Assembly (NCBI RefSeq): GCF_030813495.1 | Contig: NZ_JAUSUI010000004.1 | Coordinates: 310,001-374,000 of the forward strand | DNA from: Ancylobacter polymorphus | Lineage (GTDB): Bacteria > Pseudomonadota > Alphaproteobacteria > Rhizobiales > Xanthobacteraceae | Reading direction: 5' to 3' | DNA: 64,000 nucleotides | Shown here: positions 53,060 to 63,868 of the stretch, piece after piece | Position numbering within the stretch: position 1 is the stretch's first letter | How the letters are laid out: every line of letters begins with the position of its first letter | Notes under the pieces: model-generated | What the model was told of the DNA's origin: nothing | Seen by the model: the letters and a program-made list of their open reading frames with translations, nothing else | Databases searched by the model: none | Position numbers and translations under genes: made by a program

Positions 53060-54100
53060 ATGCTGCGCAAGTCGTCTGGGAGCCTGCCGCTTTTTTCGTC
53101 AGGCGTGCTCGATCGGCGGCAATTGCTGGCGCTCGGCGCGGCCGCGCTGGCGCTGACCGCCGCCGGCCGCGAGGCCTTCGCCGCCGGCAAGGCCAAGCCG
53201 ATCAAGGTTGCCGCCATCTATACCGTGCCGGTGGAGCAGCAATGGGTGTCGCGCATCCACAAGGCGCTCAAGGCCGCCGAGGCGCGCGGCGACATCACCT
53301 ATAAATTCTCCGAGAACGTCGCCAACACCGATTATGAGCGCGTGATGCGCCAATATTCGGAAGAGGGCGCGGACCTCGTGGTCGGCGAAGTCTTCGCGGT
53401 GGAGCGCCCGGCCCGCAAGGTGGCGGCCGACTATCCCAAGACCGCCTATCTCATGGGCTCGTCCTTCGGCCCGACCAAGCCGAACTTCTCGGTGTTCGAC
53501 AATTTCATCCATGAGCCGTCCTTCCTCACCGGCATGGTGGCGGGCAAGACGACCAAGTCGAACATCATTGGCCTTGTCGGCGGCTATGCCATTCCGGAAG
53601 TGAACCGGCTGATGCAGGCCTTCATGGAAGGCGCCGTCTCGGTGAACCCGAACGTCAAGTTCATCGTCACCTTCATCAACTCCTGGTACGACCCGCCCAA
53701 GGCCAAGGAGGCCGCCTTCGCCCAGATCGACAAGGGCGCGGACGTGCTCTACGCCGAGCGCTTCGGCGTCTCCGACGCCGCCAAGGAGCGCGGCGTGAAG
53801 GCGATCGGCAACGTCATCGACACGTCGAGCCAGTACCCCGGCACGATCATCGCCTCCGCCCTGTGGCAGATGGAGCCGACCATCGACAAGGCGATCAAGG
53901 AAGTGATGGACGGCACCTTCGTCGCCGCCGATTACGGCCCCTACAGTTACATGGCCGAAGGTGGCGCCAGCCTCGCCCCGCTCGACCCCAAGCTGGTGCC
54001 GCCTGAGGTGATCGAGATGGTGCTGGTGAAGGAAAAGGAGATCAAGGACGGTCTCTTCCGCGTCAACGTCAACGACGCCGAGCCCAAATCGACGCTGTGA
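53060..54100 (+). CDS. BMP family ABC transporter substrate-binding protein
   Basis: A 346-residue exported binding protein of the Bmp/PnrA-like type. An N-terminal twin-arginine-like signal (LDRRQLLALGAAALALTAAG) leads to the mature protein near residue 43. The mature part has IKVAAIYTVPVEQQWVSRIH and the family segment VFDNFIHEPSFLTGMVAGKTTKS. BMP proteins bind nucleosides or nucleobases. Here the operon continues with an ATPase, two permeases and cytosine deaminase. The start at 53060 has GGGGAG nine bases upstream. Confidence 0.9.
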   Translation: MLRKSSGSLPLFSSGVLDRRQLLALGAAALALTAAGREAFAAGKAKPIKVAAIYTVPVEQQWVSRIHKALKAAEARGDITYKFSENVANTDYERVMRQYSEEGADLVVGEVFAVERPARKVAADYPKTAYLMGSSFGPTKPNFSVFDNFIHEPSFLTGMVAGKTTKSNIIGLVGGYAIPEVNRLMQAFMEGAVSVNPNVKFIVTFINSWYDPPKAKEAAFAQIDKGADVLYAERFGVSDAAKERGVKAIGNVIDTSSQYPGTIIASALWQMEPTIDKAIKEVMDGTFVAADYGPYSYMAEGGASLAPLDPKLVPPEVIEMVLVKEKEIKDGLFRVNVNDAEPKSTL

Positions 54101-54125
54101 GGCGGGACGACAGCGCCGCCTTCTT

Positions 54126-54160
54126 CCCTCTCCCCGTCGGGGAGAGGGTCAGGGTGAGGG
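54126..54160. repeat. palindromic intergenic repeat, copy 4
   Basis: The same 11-base arms (54126-54136 and 54138-54148) around a T are followed by the reversed lead-in TCAGGGTGAGGG. It lies 26 bases after the BMP stop codon inside the transporter operon. Confidence 0.87.
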
Positions 54161-54240
54161 GGCTGTGGCGCCTCGCCCAAACAGCCGTCATTCCGGACGG
54201 CCATAAGTCGTTCCGGGAGCGCTGACCGACCACCCTTCCT

Positions 54241-54324
54241 CCCTCATCCCCGGGCTTGACCGGGGGATCCAGGGGGCGGGTGGGCACCACCGCTGGGTGC
54301 CCGGATCAAGCCCGGGCATGAGGG
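54241..54324. repeat. large imperfect palindromic element
   Basis: The left arm CCCTCATCCCCGGGCTTGAC pairs with the right arm GATCAAGCCCGGGCATGAGGG (truncated here to its core) across about 40 bases. It belongs to the CCCGGGCTTG class of intergenic palindromes frequent in Hyphomicrobiales. With copy 4 it fills the 261-base gap between the binding-protein and ATPase genes. Confidence 0.85.
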
Positions 54325-54361
54325 CCTGTCAGTAGGGCCGCTTTCCTTACATGGACATTCC

Positions 54362-55924
54362 ATGCACCCCGATTCTCGGCATCCCGATCCCCGCCCGCTC
54401 GTCCTCTCGCTCACGGGCATCACCAAGCGGTTTGGGTCGCTGGTGGCGAATGACGCCATCGACCTCGATGTGCGCGCCGGGGAGATCGTGGCGCTGCTGG
54501 GCGAGAACGGGGCCGGCAAGACCACGCTGATGAGCATCCTGTTCGGCCATTACATCGCCGATGAGGGCAGTGTCTCGATCGCCGACGCCGACGGAAAGCT
54601 CGCCCCGCTGCCGGGCGGCTCGGCGCAGGCGGCGCTGGCGGCCGGCATCGGCATGGTGCACCAGCATTTCGCCCTCGCCGAGAACCTCACCGGCTTCGAG
54701 AACATCGTGCTCGGCACGCAATCGCTGTGGAGCCTCAAGCTCCGGGGGCGCGGCGCGCGGGCGAAGATCAGCCGGCTGATGGCGGAGAGCGGCCTTGCCG
54801 TCGATCTCGACGTGCCGGTGGCGCGGCTGTCGGTCGGCGAGCAGCAGCGCATCGAAATCCTGAAAGCGCTTTATCGCGATGTGCGGGTGCTGATCCTCGA
54901 CGAGCCGACCGCCGTGCTCACCCCGCAGGAGGCGGACAGCCTCGCCGCCACGGTGCGGGCGCTGGCGGGGAAGGGGCTGGCGGTCATCTTCATCAGCCAC
55001 AAGCTGCACGAGGTGCTGGCCCTGTGCGAGCGGGTGGTGGTGCTGCGCGGCGGCGCCAAGGTCGCCGATCGCCCGACCGCCGGGGCGGACCGCGCGACCC
55101 TTGCCGAACTCATGGTCGGCCGCGCCATTCCCCCGCGCGAGCGCCCGCCGTCGATCCCCGGCGCGCCGGTGCTGAGTCTCAAGAGCGTCAGCGTCGGTGC
55201 TCCTTCCGCGCGCGACCGGCTGGAAGACGCCGATCTTGAGGTCTGCGGCGGCGAAATCGTCGGCATTGCCGGCGTCTCCGGCAATGGGCAGGGGGCGCTG
55301 GCGGCGCTGGTCGCCGGCCTCGCGGCGCCCCGTGCCGGCGAGGCGCTGCTCGACGGGGCGCGCCTCGCGGCCGCCGATCCGGCCGGGCGTGTCGCCGCCG
55401 GGGTCGGCCGAATCCCTGAGGACCGCCACCGCGACGGCACCATCGGCGCGCTCACCGTGGCGGAGAATTTCGTGCTGGAGACCATCGCCGCGCCGGAGAA
55501 CCAGCGCGCCGGCCTCCTCCGCCGCGCCGCCATCCGCGCCCGCGCGGCCGAGGCGATCAAGGCCTATGATGTGCGCTGCCCCGGCCCGGAGGCGGCGATC
55601 CGCGCGCTGTCGGGCGGCAATATGCAGAAAGTGGTGCTGGCCCGGGTATTGGAGCGGGCGCCGCGTCTCGTGCTCGCGCATCAGCCGACGCGCGGGCTGG
55701 ACATCGGCGCCACGACGGATGTGCACCGAAGGCTCATCGCCGCGCGCGGGCGCGGGGCGGCGGTGCTGCTGATCTCCGAGGATCTCGACGAATTGTTCGC
55801 CCTTTCCGACCGCATCGCCGTGGTCCATGCCGGGCATCTCTCACCGGCCTTGCCGGCCGAGGGGCTGGATGTGCGTACGGTCGGGCTGATGATGGCTGGC
55901 CATGGCGTGGGGGAGGCGGCGTGA
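54362..55924 (+). CDS. ABC transporter ATP-binding protein (two-domain, nucleoside/sugar type)
   Basis: A 520-residue protein with two fused ATPase domains. The first has Walker A GENGAGKTT, signature LSVGEQQRIEILKAL and Walker B LILDEPTA. The second has a degenerate Walker A (GVSGNGQGAL, lysine missing), signature LSGGNMQKVVLARVL and Walker B LVLAHQPTRG with histidine-glutamine in place of aspartate-glutamate. This asymmetry is normal for RbsA/YufO-type ATPases. It energises the BMP-linked importer. The start follows the repeat-filled gap. Confidence 0.92.
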   Translation: MHPDSRHPDPRPLVLSLTGITKRFGSLVANDAIDLDVRAGEIVALLGENGAGKTTLMSILFGHYIADEGSVSIADADGKLAPLPGGSAQAALAAGIGMVHQHFALAENLTGFENIVLGTQSLWSLKLRGRGARAKISRLMAESGLAVDLDVPVARLSVGEQQRIEILKALYRDVRVLILDEPTAVLTPQEADSLAATVRALAGKGLAVIFISHKLHEVLALCERVVVLRGGAKVADRPTAGADRATLAELMVGRAIPPRERPPSIPGAPVLSLKSVSVGAPSARDRLEDADLEVCGGEIVGIAGVSGNGQGALAALVAGLAAPRAGEALLDGARLAAADPAGRVAAGVGRIPEDRHRDGTIGALTVAENFVLETIAAPENQRAGLLRRAAIRARAAEAIKAYDVRCPGPEAAIRALSGGNMQKVVLARVLERAPRLVLAHQPTRGLDIGATTDVHRRLIAARGRGAAVLLISEDLDELFALSDRIAVVHAGHLSPALPAEGLDVRTVGLMMAGHGVGEAA

Positions 55925-55961
55925 TGACGACAGCCATGAAGTCCCTGCCCGGAGCCTCCGC

Positions 55962-57029
55962 ATGATCCGCTTCGTGCCCCGCGCCCGCACCCCGCTCTGG
56001 CTCACCCTTGCCGTCTCCATCGGCGCCGGGCTGGCGGCGCTGGCGCTCACCGCCATTCCGCTGGCGCTCACCGGCGCCCCGGTCTTCACCGCCTTCGCCC
56101 TGATGGCGCAGGGCGCGGCCGGCAACGGCTTCGCCCTGGCGGAAACGCTGACGCGGGCGACGCCGCTCATCTTCACCGGCCTCGCCGCCGCCGTCGCCTT
56201 CCGCGCCAAGCTGTGGAACATCGGCGCCGAGGGCCAGCTCTATGCCGGGGCGCTCGCCACCGTGGCGCTGGGCGCCGGGCTGATCGAGGCGCCGGCCTAT
56301 GTGCTGGTGCCTTTGGTGCTGATCGGCGCCGCGCTGGCCGGGGCGGTTCTGCTGCTGGTGCCGGTGCTGTTCAAGACCCGCTTCGGCGCCGACGAGGTGG
56401 TGGTGACGCTGCTGCTCAATTTCATCGTGCTCCTGTTCGTGCAGATGATGCTGGAAGGGCCGATGAAGGACGAGATGGCGCTCGGCTGGCCGCAATCGGC
56501 GCCGGTGCTGGATGAGGCGACACTGCCCAAGCTGGTCGCCGGCTGGCGCCTGCATTGGGGGCTGGTGCTCGCCATACTCGCCGCGGTGGGGCTGCACATC
56601 TTCATCACCCGCACCGTCTGGGGCTTCCGCTTGCGGGCGGTGGGCGAGAATGCCCGCGCCGCGCGCTATGCCGGCCTGCCCGTGGGCAAGGCGATGGCGC
56701 TGGTCGGCCTGCTCTCCGGCGGGCTCGCGGGCCTTGCCGGGGCGAGCGAGGTCGCGGGGCTGAAGGGCTATCTGACCGCCGACCTCTCGCCCGGTTTCGG
56801 CTATGCCGGCATCGTGGTGGCGACGCTGGCCAATCTCTCGCCGCTCGGCGTCATTCCCGCCGCGATCTTCGTCGCCGGCGTGTTCGTCGGCGCGGATTCG
56901 ATGAGCCGGGCCATCGGCGTCTCCAACTATCTCGCCGATCTCGTCGTCGCCTTCGCCCTGCTCAGCGTGCTGGTCGGCGGGCTGCTGACGCGCTTTCGCA
57001 TCGTCTTCGTCCGCCGGGGGACCGCCTGA
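55962..57029 (+). CDS. ABC transporter permease (BMP-linked, first)
   Basis: A 355-residue inner-membrane permease with about eight to ten helices. It has the family motifs FRAKLWNIGAEGQLYAGALA and WGFRLRAVGENARAARYAG (the EAA-like coupling segment). The ATG at 55962 has GGAG eight bases upstream. Its stop overlaps the next permease start by one base (TGATG). It forms the translocation pore with the second permease. Confidence 0.92.
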   Translation: MIRFVPRARTPLWLTLAVSIGAGLAALALTAIPLALTGAPVFTAFALMAQGAAGNGFALAETLTRATPLIFTGLAAAVAFRAKLWNIGAEGQLYAGALATVALGAGLIEAPAYVLVPLVLIGAALAGAVLLLVPVLFKTRFGADEVVVTLLLNFIVLLFVQMMLEGPMKDEMALGWPQSAPVLDEATLPKLVAGWRLHWGLVLAILAAVGLHIFITRTVWGFRLRAVGENARAARYAGLPVGKAMALVGLLSGGLAGLAGASEVAGLKGYLTADLSPGFGYAGIVVATLANLSPLGVIPAAIFVAGVFVGADSMSRAIGVSNYLADLVVAFALLSVLVGGLLTRFRIVFVRRGTA

Positions 57030-57973
57030 TGTGGGAGGCGCTGGATATTCTCACCCAGGCCAATTTCTGGGCCGCGACGCTGCGCATCGCCACGCCGCTG
57101 ATCTTCGGCGTGCTCGGCGCGCTGCTGTGCGAGCGGGCCGGGGTGCTCAATCTCGGCATTGAGGGCATCTTCGTCGCCGGCGCGCTGTCGGGCTGGCTGG
57201 CGGTCTATCTCGGCCTGCCGCTCTGGGGCGGGGTTCTGGTCGCGGCCGGCGTGGGGGCGGCGTTCGGGCTGCTGCACGGCGTGCTCACCGTGCCGCTCGG
57301 CTTGTCGCAGCACGTCACCGGCATCGGGGTGACGCTGCTCGCCACCTCGCTCGCCTATTTCGGCTACCGCGTGGCCTTTCCCAATGTGGCGACGCCGCCG
57401 CGCATCGAACCTTTCGCCCCGCTCGACGTGCCGGTGCTGGGGGAGTTGCCCTTCATCGGGCCGATCCTCGCGCAGCAGACCGGCTTCACCGTGCTGGCCT
57501 TTGCCTGTGTCGGCGGGCTCGCCTTCGTGCTTGCCCGCACGCCGCTCGGCCTCGCGCTCCGGGCGGTGGGCGACAATCCGGAAGCGGTGGAAGCGCAGGG
57601 GCTTTCCGTCGTCGGGCTGCGCATCGGCGCGGTCATGGCCGGCTCGGCGCTGATGGCGCTGGGCGGGGCGTTTCTCACTTTATCCGCCTTCAACGCCTTC
57701 TATTTCGGCATGATCAACGGGCGCGGCTGGGTGTGCATCGCGCTCACCGTCTTCGCCTCCTGGCGGCCGGGCAAGGCGCTGCTGGGCGCCCTGCTGTTCG
57801 GCGCGCTCGACGCCTATCAGCTGCGGGTGCAGACCATCGCCGGTGGCGTGGTGCCGAGCCAGATTTTCCTCATGCTGCCCTATATCTTCTCCATCGCCGC
57901 GCTGGTGCTGGTCGCCCGCCGCGCGGATTACCCGCGCGCGCTGATGAAGCCCTATTTCAAGGGCCAAAGGTGA
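57029..57973 (+). CDS. ABC transporter permease (BMP-linked, second)
   Basis: A 314-residue permease with about eight membrane helices. The family signatures are CERAGVLNLGIEGIFVAGAL and TPLGLALRAVGDNPEAVEAQGL. It is the usual second pore subunit of nucleoside-type BMP importers. The start is fixed by the one-base overlap with the preceding stop. Cytosine deaminase follows 13 bases later, in the same operon. Confidence 0.92.
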   Translation: MWEALDILTQANFWAATLRIATPLIFGVLGALLCERAGVLNLGIEGIFVAGALSGWLAVYLGLPLWGGVLVAAGVGAAFGLLHGVLTVPLGLSQHVTGIGVTLLATSLAYFGYRVAFPNVATPPRIEPFAPLDVPVLGELPFIGPILAQQTGFTVLAFACVGGLAFVLARTPLGLALRAVGDNPEAVEAQGLSVVGLRIGAVMAGSALMALGGAFLTLSAFNAFYFGMINGRGWVCIALTVFASWRPGKALLGALLFGALDAYQLRVQTIAGGVVPSQIFLMLPYIFSIAALVLVARRADYPRALMKPYFKGQR

Positions 57974-57986
57974 GTCTGGAGTTCCC

Positions 57987-59282
57987 ATGAGCATCGACCT
58001 TCTCGTCAAGAATGCCCGCCTGCCGGATGGGCGCGCCGGCATGGACATCGCCTGCGAGGGCGGCCGCATCACCGCCGTCGAGCCGGGCATCGAGGCCGAG
58101 GCCGGGCGCGTCATCGAGGCGGATGGCCGGCTGGTCACGCCGCCCTTTGTCGATGCGCATTTCCACATGGACGCCACGCTCTCGCTTGGCCTGCCGCGGC
58201 TCAACCAGTCCGGCACGCTGCTGGAAGGCATCGCGCTGTGGGGCGAGCTGAAGCCGCTGCTGACGCATGAGGCGGTGATCGAGCGGGCGCTGCGCTATTG
58301 CGACCTCGCGGTGAGCCAGGGCCTGCTCGCCATCCGCTCCCATGTCGACATCTGCGACGACCGGCTGCTGGCGGTCGAGGCGCTGCTCGACGTGAAGGAG
58401 CGGGTGAAGGACTATATCGACCTGCAACTCGTCGCCTTCCCGCAGGACGGCTATTACCGCTCGCCGAATGCGGCGGAGAATCTCGACCGCGCGCTCGACA
58501 TGGGCGTCGACGTGGTCGGCGGCATCCCGCATTTCGAGCGCAGCATGGCCGATGGCGCAGCCTCGCTGAAGGCGCTGTGCGAGATCGCCGCCGCGCGCGG
58601 GCTGCGGGTCGATATCCATTGCGACGAGAGCGACGATCCCCTCTCGCGCCATATCGAAACGCTGGCCTATGAAACCCAGCGCCTGGGGCTGCAGGGCCGG
58701 GTGGCGGGGTCGCACCTCACCTCCATGCACTCCATGGACAATTACTATGTCTCCAAGCTCATTCCGCTGATCGCGGAAGCGGGCGTGCACGCCATCGCCA
58801 ATCCGCTGATCAACATCACCTTGCAGGGCCGGCACGACACCTACCCGAAGCGGCGGGGCATGACCCGGGTGCCGGAGCTGCGCGCGGCCGGCGTGAATGT
58901 CGCCTTCGGCCATGACTGCGTGATGGACCCCTGGTACTCGCTCGGCTCCGGCGACATGCTGGAAGTGGCGCATATGGCGCTGCATGTCGGCCAGATGACC
59001 TCGCGCGAAGCGATGACCTGGTGCCTGGAAGCCGTCACCACCAATCCGGCGGCGATCATAGGGCTGGAGGGCTACGGCCTCGCGCCCGGCTGCAACGCCG
59101 ATTTCGTGCTGCTGCAGGCGGCCGATGCGATCGAGGCGATCCGGCTGAAGGCGGTGCGGATGTTCGTGGTGCGGCGCGGCCGGGTGATCGCCGAGGGCAT
59201 GCCGCGTGTCTCTGTGCTCGATCTGCCCGGCCGGCCGGGGCTGGTCGATCCGGCCGCCTATGCGCCGGTGGCGGCGGGCTGA
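57987..59282 (+). CDS. codA: cytosine deaminase
   Basis: A 431-residue amidohydrolase close in length to E. coli CodA (427). Metal and catalytic residues are in DAHFHMD (two His), HCDESDDP (His and Glu), SHLTSMHSM (His) and FGHDCVMDPWYSLGSG (Asp), all in the CodA order. It converts cytosine to uracil and ammonia; isocytosine-type or related pyrimidine substrates are possible. Its position at the end of the importer operon suggests that the imported compound is cytosine or a related base. Confidence 0.9.
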   Translation: MSIDLLVKNARLPDGRAGMDIACEGGRITAVEPGIEAEAGRVIEADGRLVTPPFVDAHFHMDATLSLGLPRLNQSGTLLEGIALWGELKPLLTHEAVIERALRYCDLAVSQGLLAIRSHVDICDDRLLAVEALLDVKERVKDYIDLQLVAFPQDGYYRSPNAAENLDRALDMGVDVVGGIPHFERSMADGAASLKALCEIAAARGLRVDIHCDESDDPLSRHIETLAYETQRLGLQGRVAGSHLTSMHSMDNYYVSKLIPLIAEAGVHAIANPLINITLQGRHDTYPKRRGMTRVPELRAAGVNVAFGHDCVMDPWYSLGSGDMLEVAHMALHVGQMTSREAMTWCLEAVTTNPAAIIGLEGYGLAPGCNADFVLLQAADAIEAIRLKAVRMFVVRRGRVIAEGMPRVSVLDLPGRPGLVDPAAYAPVAAG

Positions 59283-59290
59283 CGCCCGCC

Positions 59291-60127
59291 TCACCCGCCC
59301 GGCGGCAGCACGATCACCGTCGGCTTTTTCGGCAGCGTCGCGCGCGAGAGCACGAGTTCCGGGCTCTCGCGTCGCTCGATCGCATAGTCCCGCCCGGCGA
59401 AGCGGGTGAGGAAGTGGTTCAGCGTGCCCTCGTTGAAATAGTGCATCGGGATGATGACGGGGACTTCCAGCGCTTTCAGCACCTCGATCACGCCGTCAAT
59501 GTCGAGCGTGTAGCTGCCATCGACCGGCGCCAGCACCACATCGAGCCGGCCGAGCGCGCCGATATCCTCTTGCGTGAGCGTGTGGTGCAGATGGCCGAGA
59601 TGGGCGATGCACAGATCGGCGGCGCGGAAGACGAAGATCGAATTGCCGTTGCGGATCGTCTCGCCCTGCCAGTCGCGGATATTGGTCGGCAGATTGCCGA
59701 CCCAGAGGTCGCCGATGTCGAGATCGTAGCGCGCCGGCTCGCGGTCTTCGCGCCAGCCCTTGAGCACATATTCGATACCGGGATCGGGGTTCAGCGAATA
59801 ATGGGTGGAGTGCGCCCGGTTCATGGTGGCGACGCGCGGCACCACGGAGGGGCGGACATAGTCATTATAGTCGGTCGCCACCGTCACCCCGCCGGCGGTC
59901 TCGATGAGAAAGGTGGAGTGGCCGATATAGGTCAGCCCCACCTGGCGCGGGCCCACATAGGCGGCGGGCAGGGCGCGCGGCGCGAGGCGCTGCAGAAACG
60001 GGTTCTCCGCCACCAGCTTCGGGCAGCGTTCCGCCTGGGCGTGGGCGGGGCTCGCGGCGATGAGCGCGGCGAGGCCGAGGAGCAGGGCGGAGCCGAGAGC
60101 GGCGATACGCGGCAGGGGGCACGGCAT
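59291..60127 (-). CDS. exported metallo-beta-lactamase-fold protein with altered metal motif
   Basis: A 278-residue protein with a signal peptide (to about residue 31) and an MBL fold of the UlaG-like branch: VGLTYIGHSTFLIETAGG, then FRAADLCIAHLGHLHHTL. The canonical HxHxDH motif is not seen; its place is taken by NRAHSTHYS. Metal binding may therefore be reduced or different. It is convergent with codA, only eight bases away. Confidence 0.8.
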   Translation of the reverse strand: MPCPLPRIAALGSALLLGLAALIAASPAHAQAERCPKLVAENPFLQRLAPRALPAAYVGPRQVGLTYIGHSTFLIETAGGVTVATDYNDYVRPSVVPRVATMNRAHSTHYSLNPDPGIEYVLKGWREDREPARYDLDIGDLWVGNLPTNIRDWQGETIRNGNSIFVFRAADLCIAHLGHLHHTLTQEDIGALGRLDVVLAPVDGSYTLDIDGVIEVLKALEVPVIIPMHYFNEGTLNHFLTRFAGRDYAIERRESPELVLSRATLPKKPTVIVLPPGG

Positions 60128-60244
60128 GGGCGGGGCTCCGGGCTGGCGTCCGGAGCATCATCAGCCCTCCCTTGCGTCAGGGCGAGTCACAGTTCCGTGG
60201 CGGTGCGGCCGTGGCCGGTCACGGCCGCCCTCCGGCCGGGCGGC

Positions 60245-60880
60245 TCAGCGCAGGAACGGATTGGTGCGCTTTTCCAGCGCGATATTGGTGGCGCTGCCAT
60301 GGCCCGGCAGCACGGTGAAGGCGTCGCCGAGCGGCAGGATCTTCTCCTTGATGCCCTTGATGAGCAGCGGCCCGTCGCCATAGGGGAAATCGGTGCGGCC
60401 CACCGAGCGCTGGAACAGCGTGTCGCCGACAATGGCGAGGCGGTTGTCGCGGTTGACCAGCACGATATGGCCGGGCGTGTGGCCGGGCACATGCAGCACC
60501 TCGAACACCACGCCGCCAATATCGACCGTCTGGCCTTCCTCCAGCCAGCGGTCCGGCGTCACCACCCGGCCGGGAATGCCGGTGCGCTCGCCATCGGCGG
60601 GCAGGTTGTCGAGCAGGAACTTGTCGCCCTTATGCGGGCCTTCCACCGGAATCTTCAGCGTTTCCGCCAGTTCCGCCGCGCCGGCGGCGTGGTCGATATG
60701 GCCATGGGTGAGCACGATCTTCTCGGCCGTGACTTCCAGTTCCTCCAGCGCGGCGAGAATGCGCGGCAGGTCGCCGCCCGGGTCGATCACCGCGCCCCGC
60801 TTGGTGGTCTCGTCCCAGACGATGGAGCAGTTCTGCTGGAACGGAGTGACGGGAACGAGGGCGACCTTGAGTTCGGGCAT
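60245..60880 (-). CDS. metallo-beta-lactamase-fold hydrolase (glyoxalase II-like)
   Basis: A 211-residue cytoplasmic hydrolase with the full metal motif THGHIDH (near residue 57), then VPGHTPGHI and [15 protein letters not shown], and a final PGHGSATN. It is of the YcbL/glyoxalase-II-like type, so a thioester substrate is likely but unproven. The ATG at 60880 has AAGGAG five bases upstream. It is divergent from lepA. Confidence 0.9.
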   Translation of the reverse strand: MPELKVALVPVTPFQQNCSIVWDETTKRGAVIDPGGDLPRILAALEELEVTAEKIVLTHGHIDHAAGAAELAETLKIPVEGPHKGDKFLLDNLPADGERTGIPGRVVTPDRWLEEGQTVDIGGVVFEVLHVPGHTPGHIVLVNRDNRLAIVGDTLFQRSVGRTDFPYGDGPLLIKGIKEKILPLGDAFTVLPGHGSATNIALEKRTNPFLR

Positions 60881-60981
60881 GGGGGCTCCTTGGCGACAGG
60901 CGGCGCGAATGTGGTCGAACACGCCCCGCCACGCAAGGCGGCGCCTTGTGGCGTAACGGCGCCAATGCTATCCCGCCCGGC

Positions 60982-62787
<1,806 letters not shown>

Positions 62788-62819
62788 GTCGCACCCGACG
62801 CGCCGCGATCGGCTCGTTA

Positions 62820-62901
62820 TTTCCGTAAATGCTGATACGCTGAATGTCCGAACGTTTTTGCGCTAAGGGCAATTCGTTCGTGTGCGTATTAGTTACGGAA
62901 A
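62820..62901. repeat. 9-bp inverted repeat bracketing the upstream region of the orphan gene
   Basis: TTTCCGTAA (62820-62828) and TTACGGAAA (62893-62901) are exact inverted copies 64 bases apart. The region between them is AT-richer than its surroundings and lies just before the orphan gene. It could hold regulator sites; no clear -35/-10 pair is seen. Confidence 0.6.
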
Positions 62902-62919
62902 ATAAACGGGGGGCTAACA

Positions 62920-63369
62920 GTGATTACGATTACGGTCAGCAAGAACTCTGCGTCGGCATCCATTTCCGGTGGCGATGGTGGTCCGGGGACCATCGTCGGT
63001 ACGGTGGGAATTTCGTATAATTGGTCTCTTCCCATCGGCCAGCTAACAAATGAAACCGATAGCGCCATGGTGGTCCAGACCTTGAACAGCGTCATGGAAA
63101 CGGTCGGCGGCGTGACGCAGACCACCTCCCAGTCGCTGCCGCTGGACGCCGGGGGCGGCTATGACGGTGACGGCATCACGCTCGGCGGCACGGGTCTCGG
63201 CGCCGATCCCGGCGGCGGGCAGTTGCAGGTTCATGGAAGTTATATCGACCTCTCCGACGTGTTCGATCCGAATTTCGCTGATTTGTCCTGTCTTCCCGTC
63301 GGCAGTTTCTTCGCAACGCCCGTCGCCGGCGTCACGAAGCACAACGTCGTGCTTGTCATCACCGAGTGA
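62920..63369 (+). CDS. orphan protein of unknown function
   Basis: A 149-residue protein starting MITITVSKNSASASISGGDGG and rich in Gly, Ser, Thr and Val, with predicted beta character. It has no signal peptide or membrane helix. The GTG start has a GGGGGG run six bases upstream. Codon use and GC content differ from neighbouring genes, suggesting acquisition from elsewhere. I do not recognise any family. A hairpin follows at 63398. Confidence 0.6.
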   Translation: MITITVSKNSASASISGGDGGPGTIVGTVGISYNWSLPIGQLTNETDSAMVVQTLNSVMETVGGVTQTTSQSLPLDAGGGYDGDGITLGGTGLGADPGGGQLQVHGSYIDLSDVFDPNFADLSCLPVGSFFATPVAGVTKHNVVLVITE

Positions 63370-63397
63370 AATCCGGAGGGCGAACCTCTGAAAGCAA

Positions 63398-63424
63398 CGC
63401 GGCCGGGCGTCGAGCCCGGCCGCG
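63398..63424. terminator. bidirectional hairpin between orphan gene and PRC-barrel gene
   Basis: A perfect 11-bp stem (CGCGGCCGGGC / GCCCGGCCGCG, five-base loop) lies in the gap between two convergent genes. There is no T tract on either side, so termination strength is uncertain. Confidence 0.55.
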
Positions 63425-63451
63425 GAGATGTGTGACTGTCGCGCCGCCGCG

Positions 63452-63835
63452 TCAGATGACGTAGGGCGGCACGTTGTAATAATCATCGACCTTGCGGCCC
63501 CAGTCGCGCTCCGACCATGAACGGTCGTCGGAACTGGCATGGTGCGGGGCGCCTGTCAGCTGCTCCTCGGTGAGATCCACGACATAGCCGTCGAGGGTCT
63601 CGTCATATTTGAGCAGCGACCAGGGCAGCGGGTAATAGTCCTCGCCGAAGCCGAGGAAGCCGCCGAAGCTCATCACCGCATAGGCGGTCTGGCCGGTCAG
63701 CTTGTCGATCATCACCCGCTCGATGCCGCCGATCCGCTCGCCATTCGGGCGGTAGACCGCCGTGCCTTCCACCTTGTCGCTGCCGATCAGCGTGCGGGTC
63801 TCGCGCGCGTCGACATTCTGCTGCGTCGTCTGCAT
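63452..63835 (-). CDS. PRC-barrel domain protein
   Basis: A 127-residue cytoplasmic protein with one PRC-barrel domain: LIGSDKVEGTAVYRPNGERIGGIERVMIDK, then AVMSFGGFLGFGEDYYPLPWSLL. PRC barrels occur in RimM and photosynthetic reaction centres; stand-alone forms are common in Hyphomicrobiales and often stress-induced. A perfect EcfG-type promoter lies 34 bases upstream. Confidence 0.9.
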   Translation of the reverse strand: MQTTQQNVDARETRTLIGSDKVEGTAVYRPNGERIGGIERVMIDKLTGQTAYAVMSFGGFLGFGEDYYPLPWSLLKYDETLDGYVVDLTEEQLTGAPHHASSDDRSWSERDWGRKVDDYYNVPPYVI

Positions 63836-63868
63836 GTTGGCCTCCCATGTTGACAGTCTCGTTCTGTC

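Noticed and set aside
62820..62901. Transposon ends
   Set aside because: The repeats are only nine bases, there is no transposase or target duplication, and the interval is about 80 bases.
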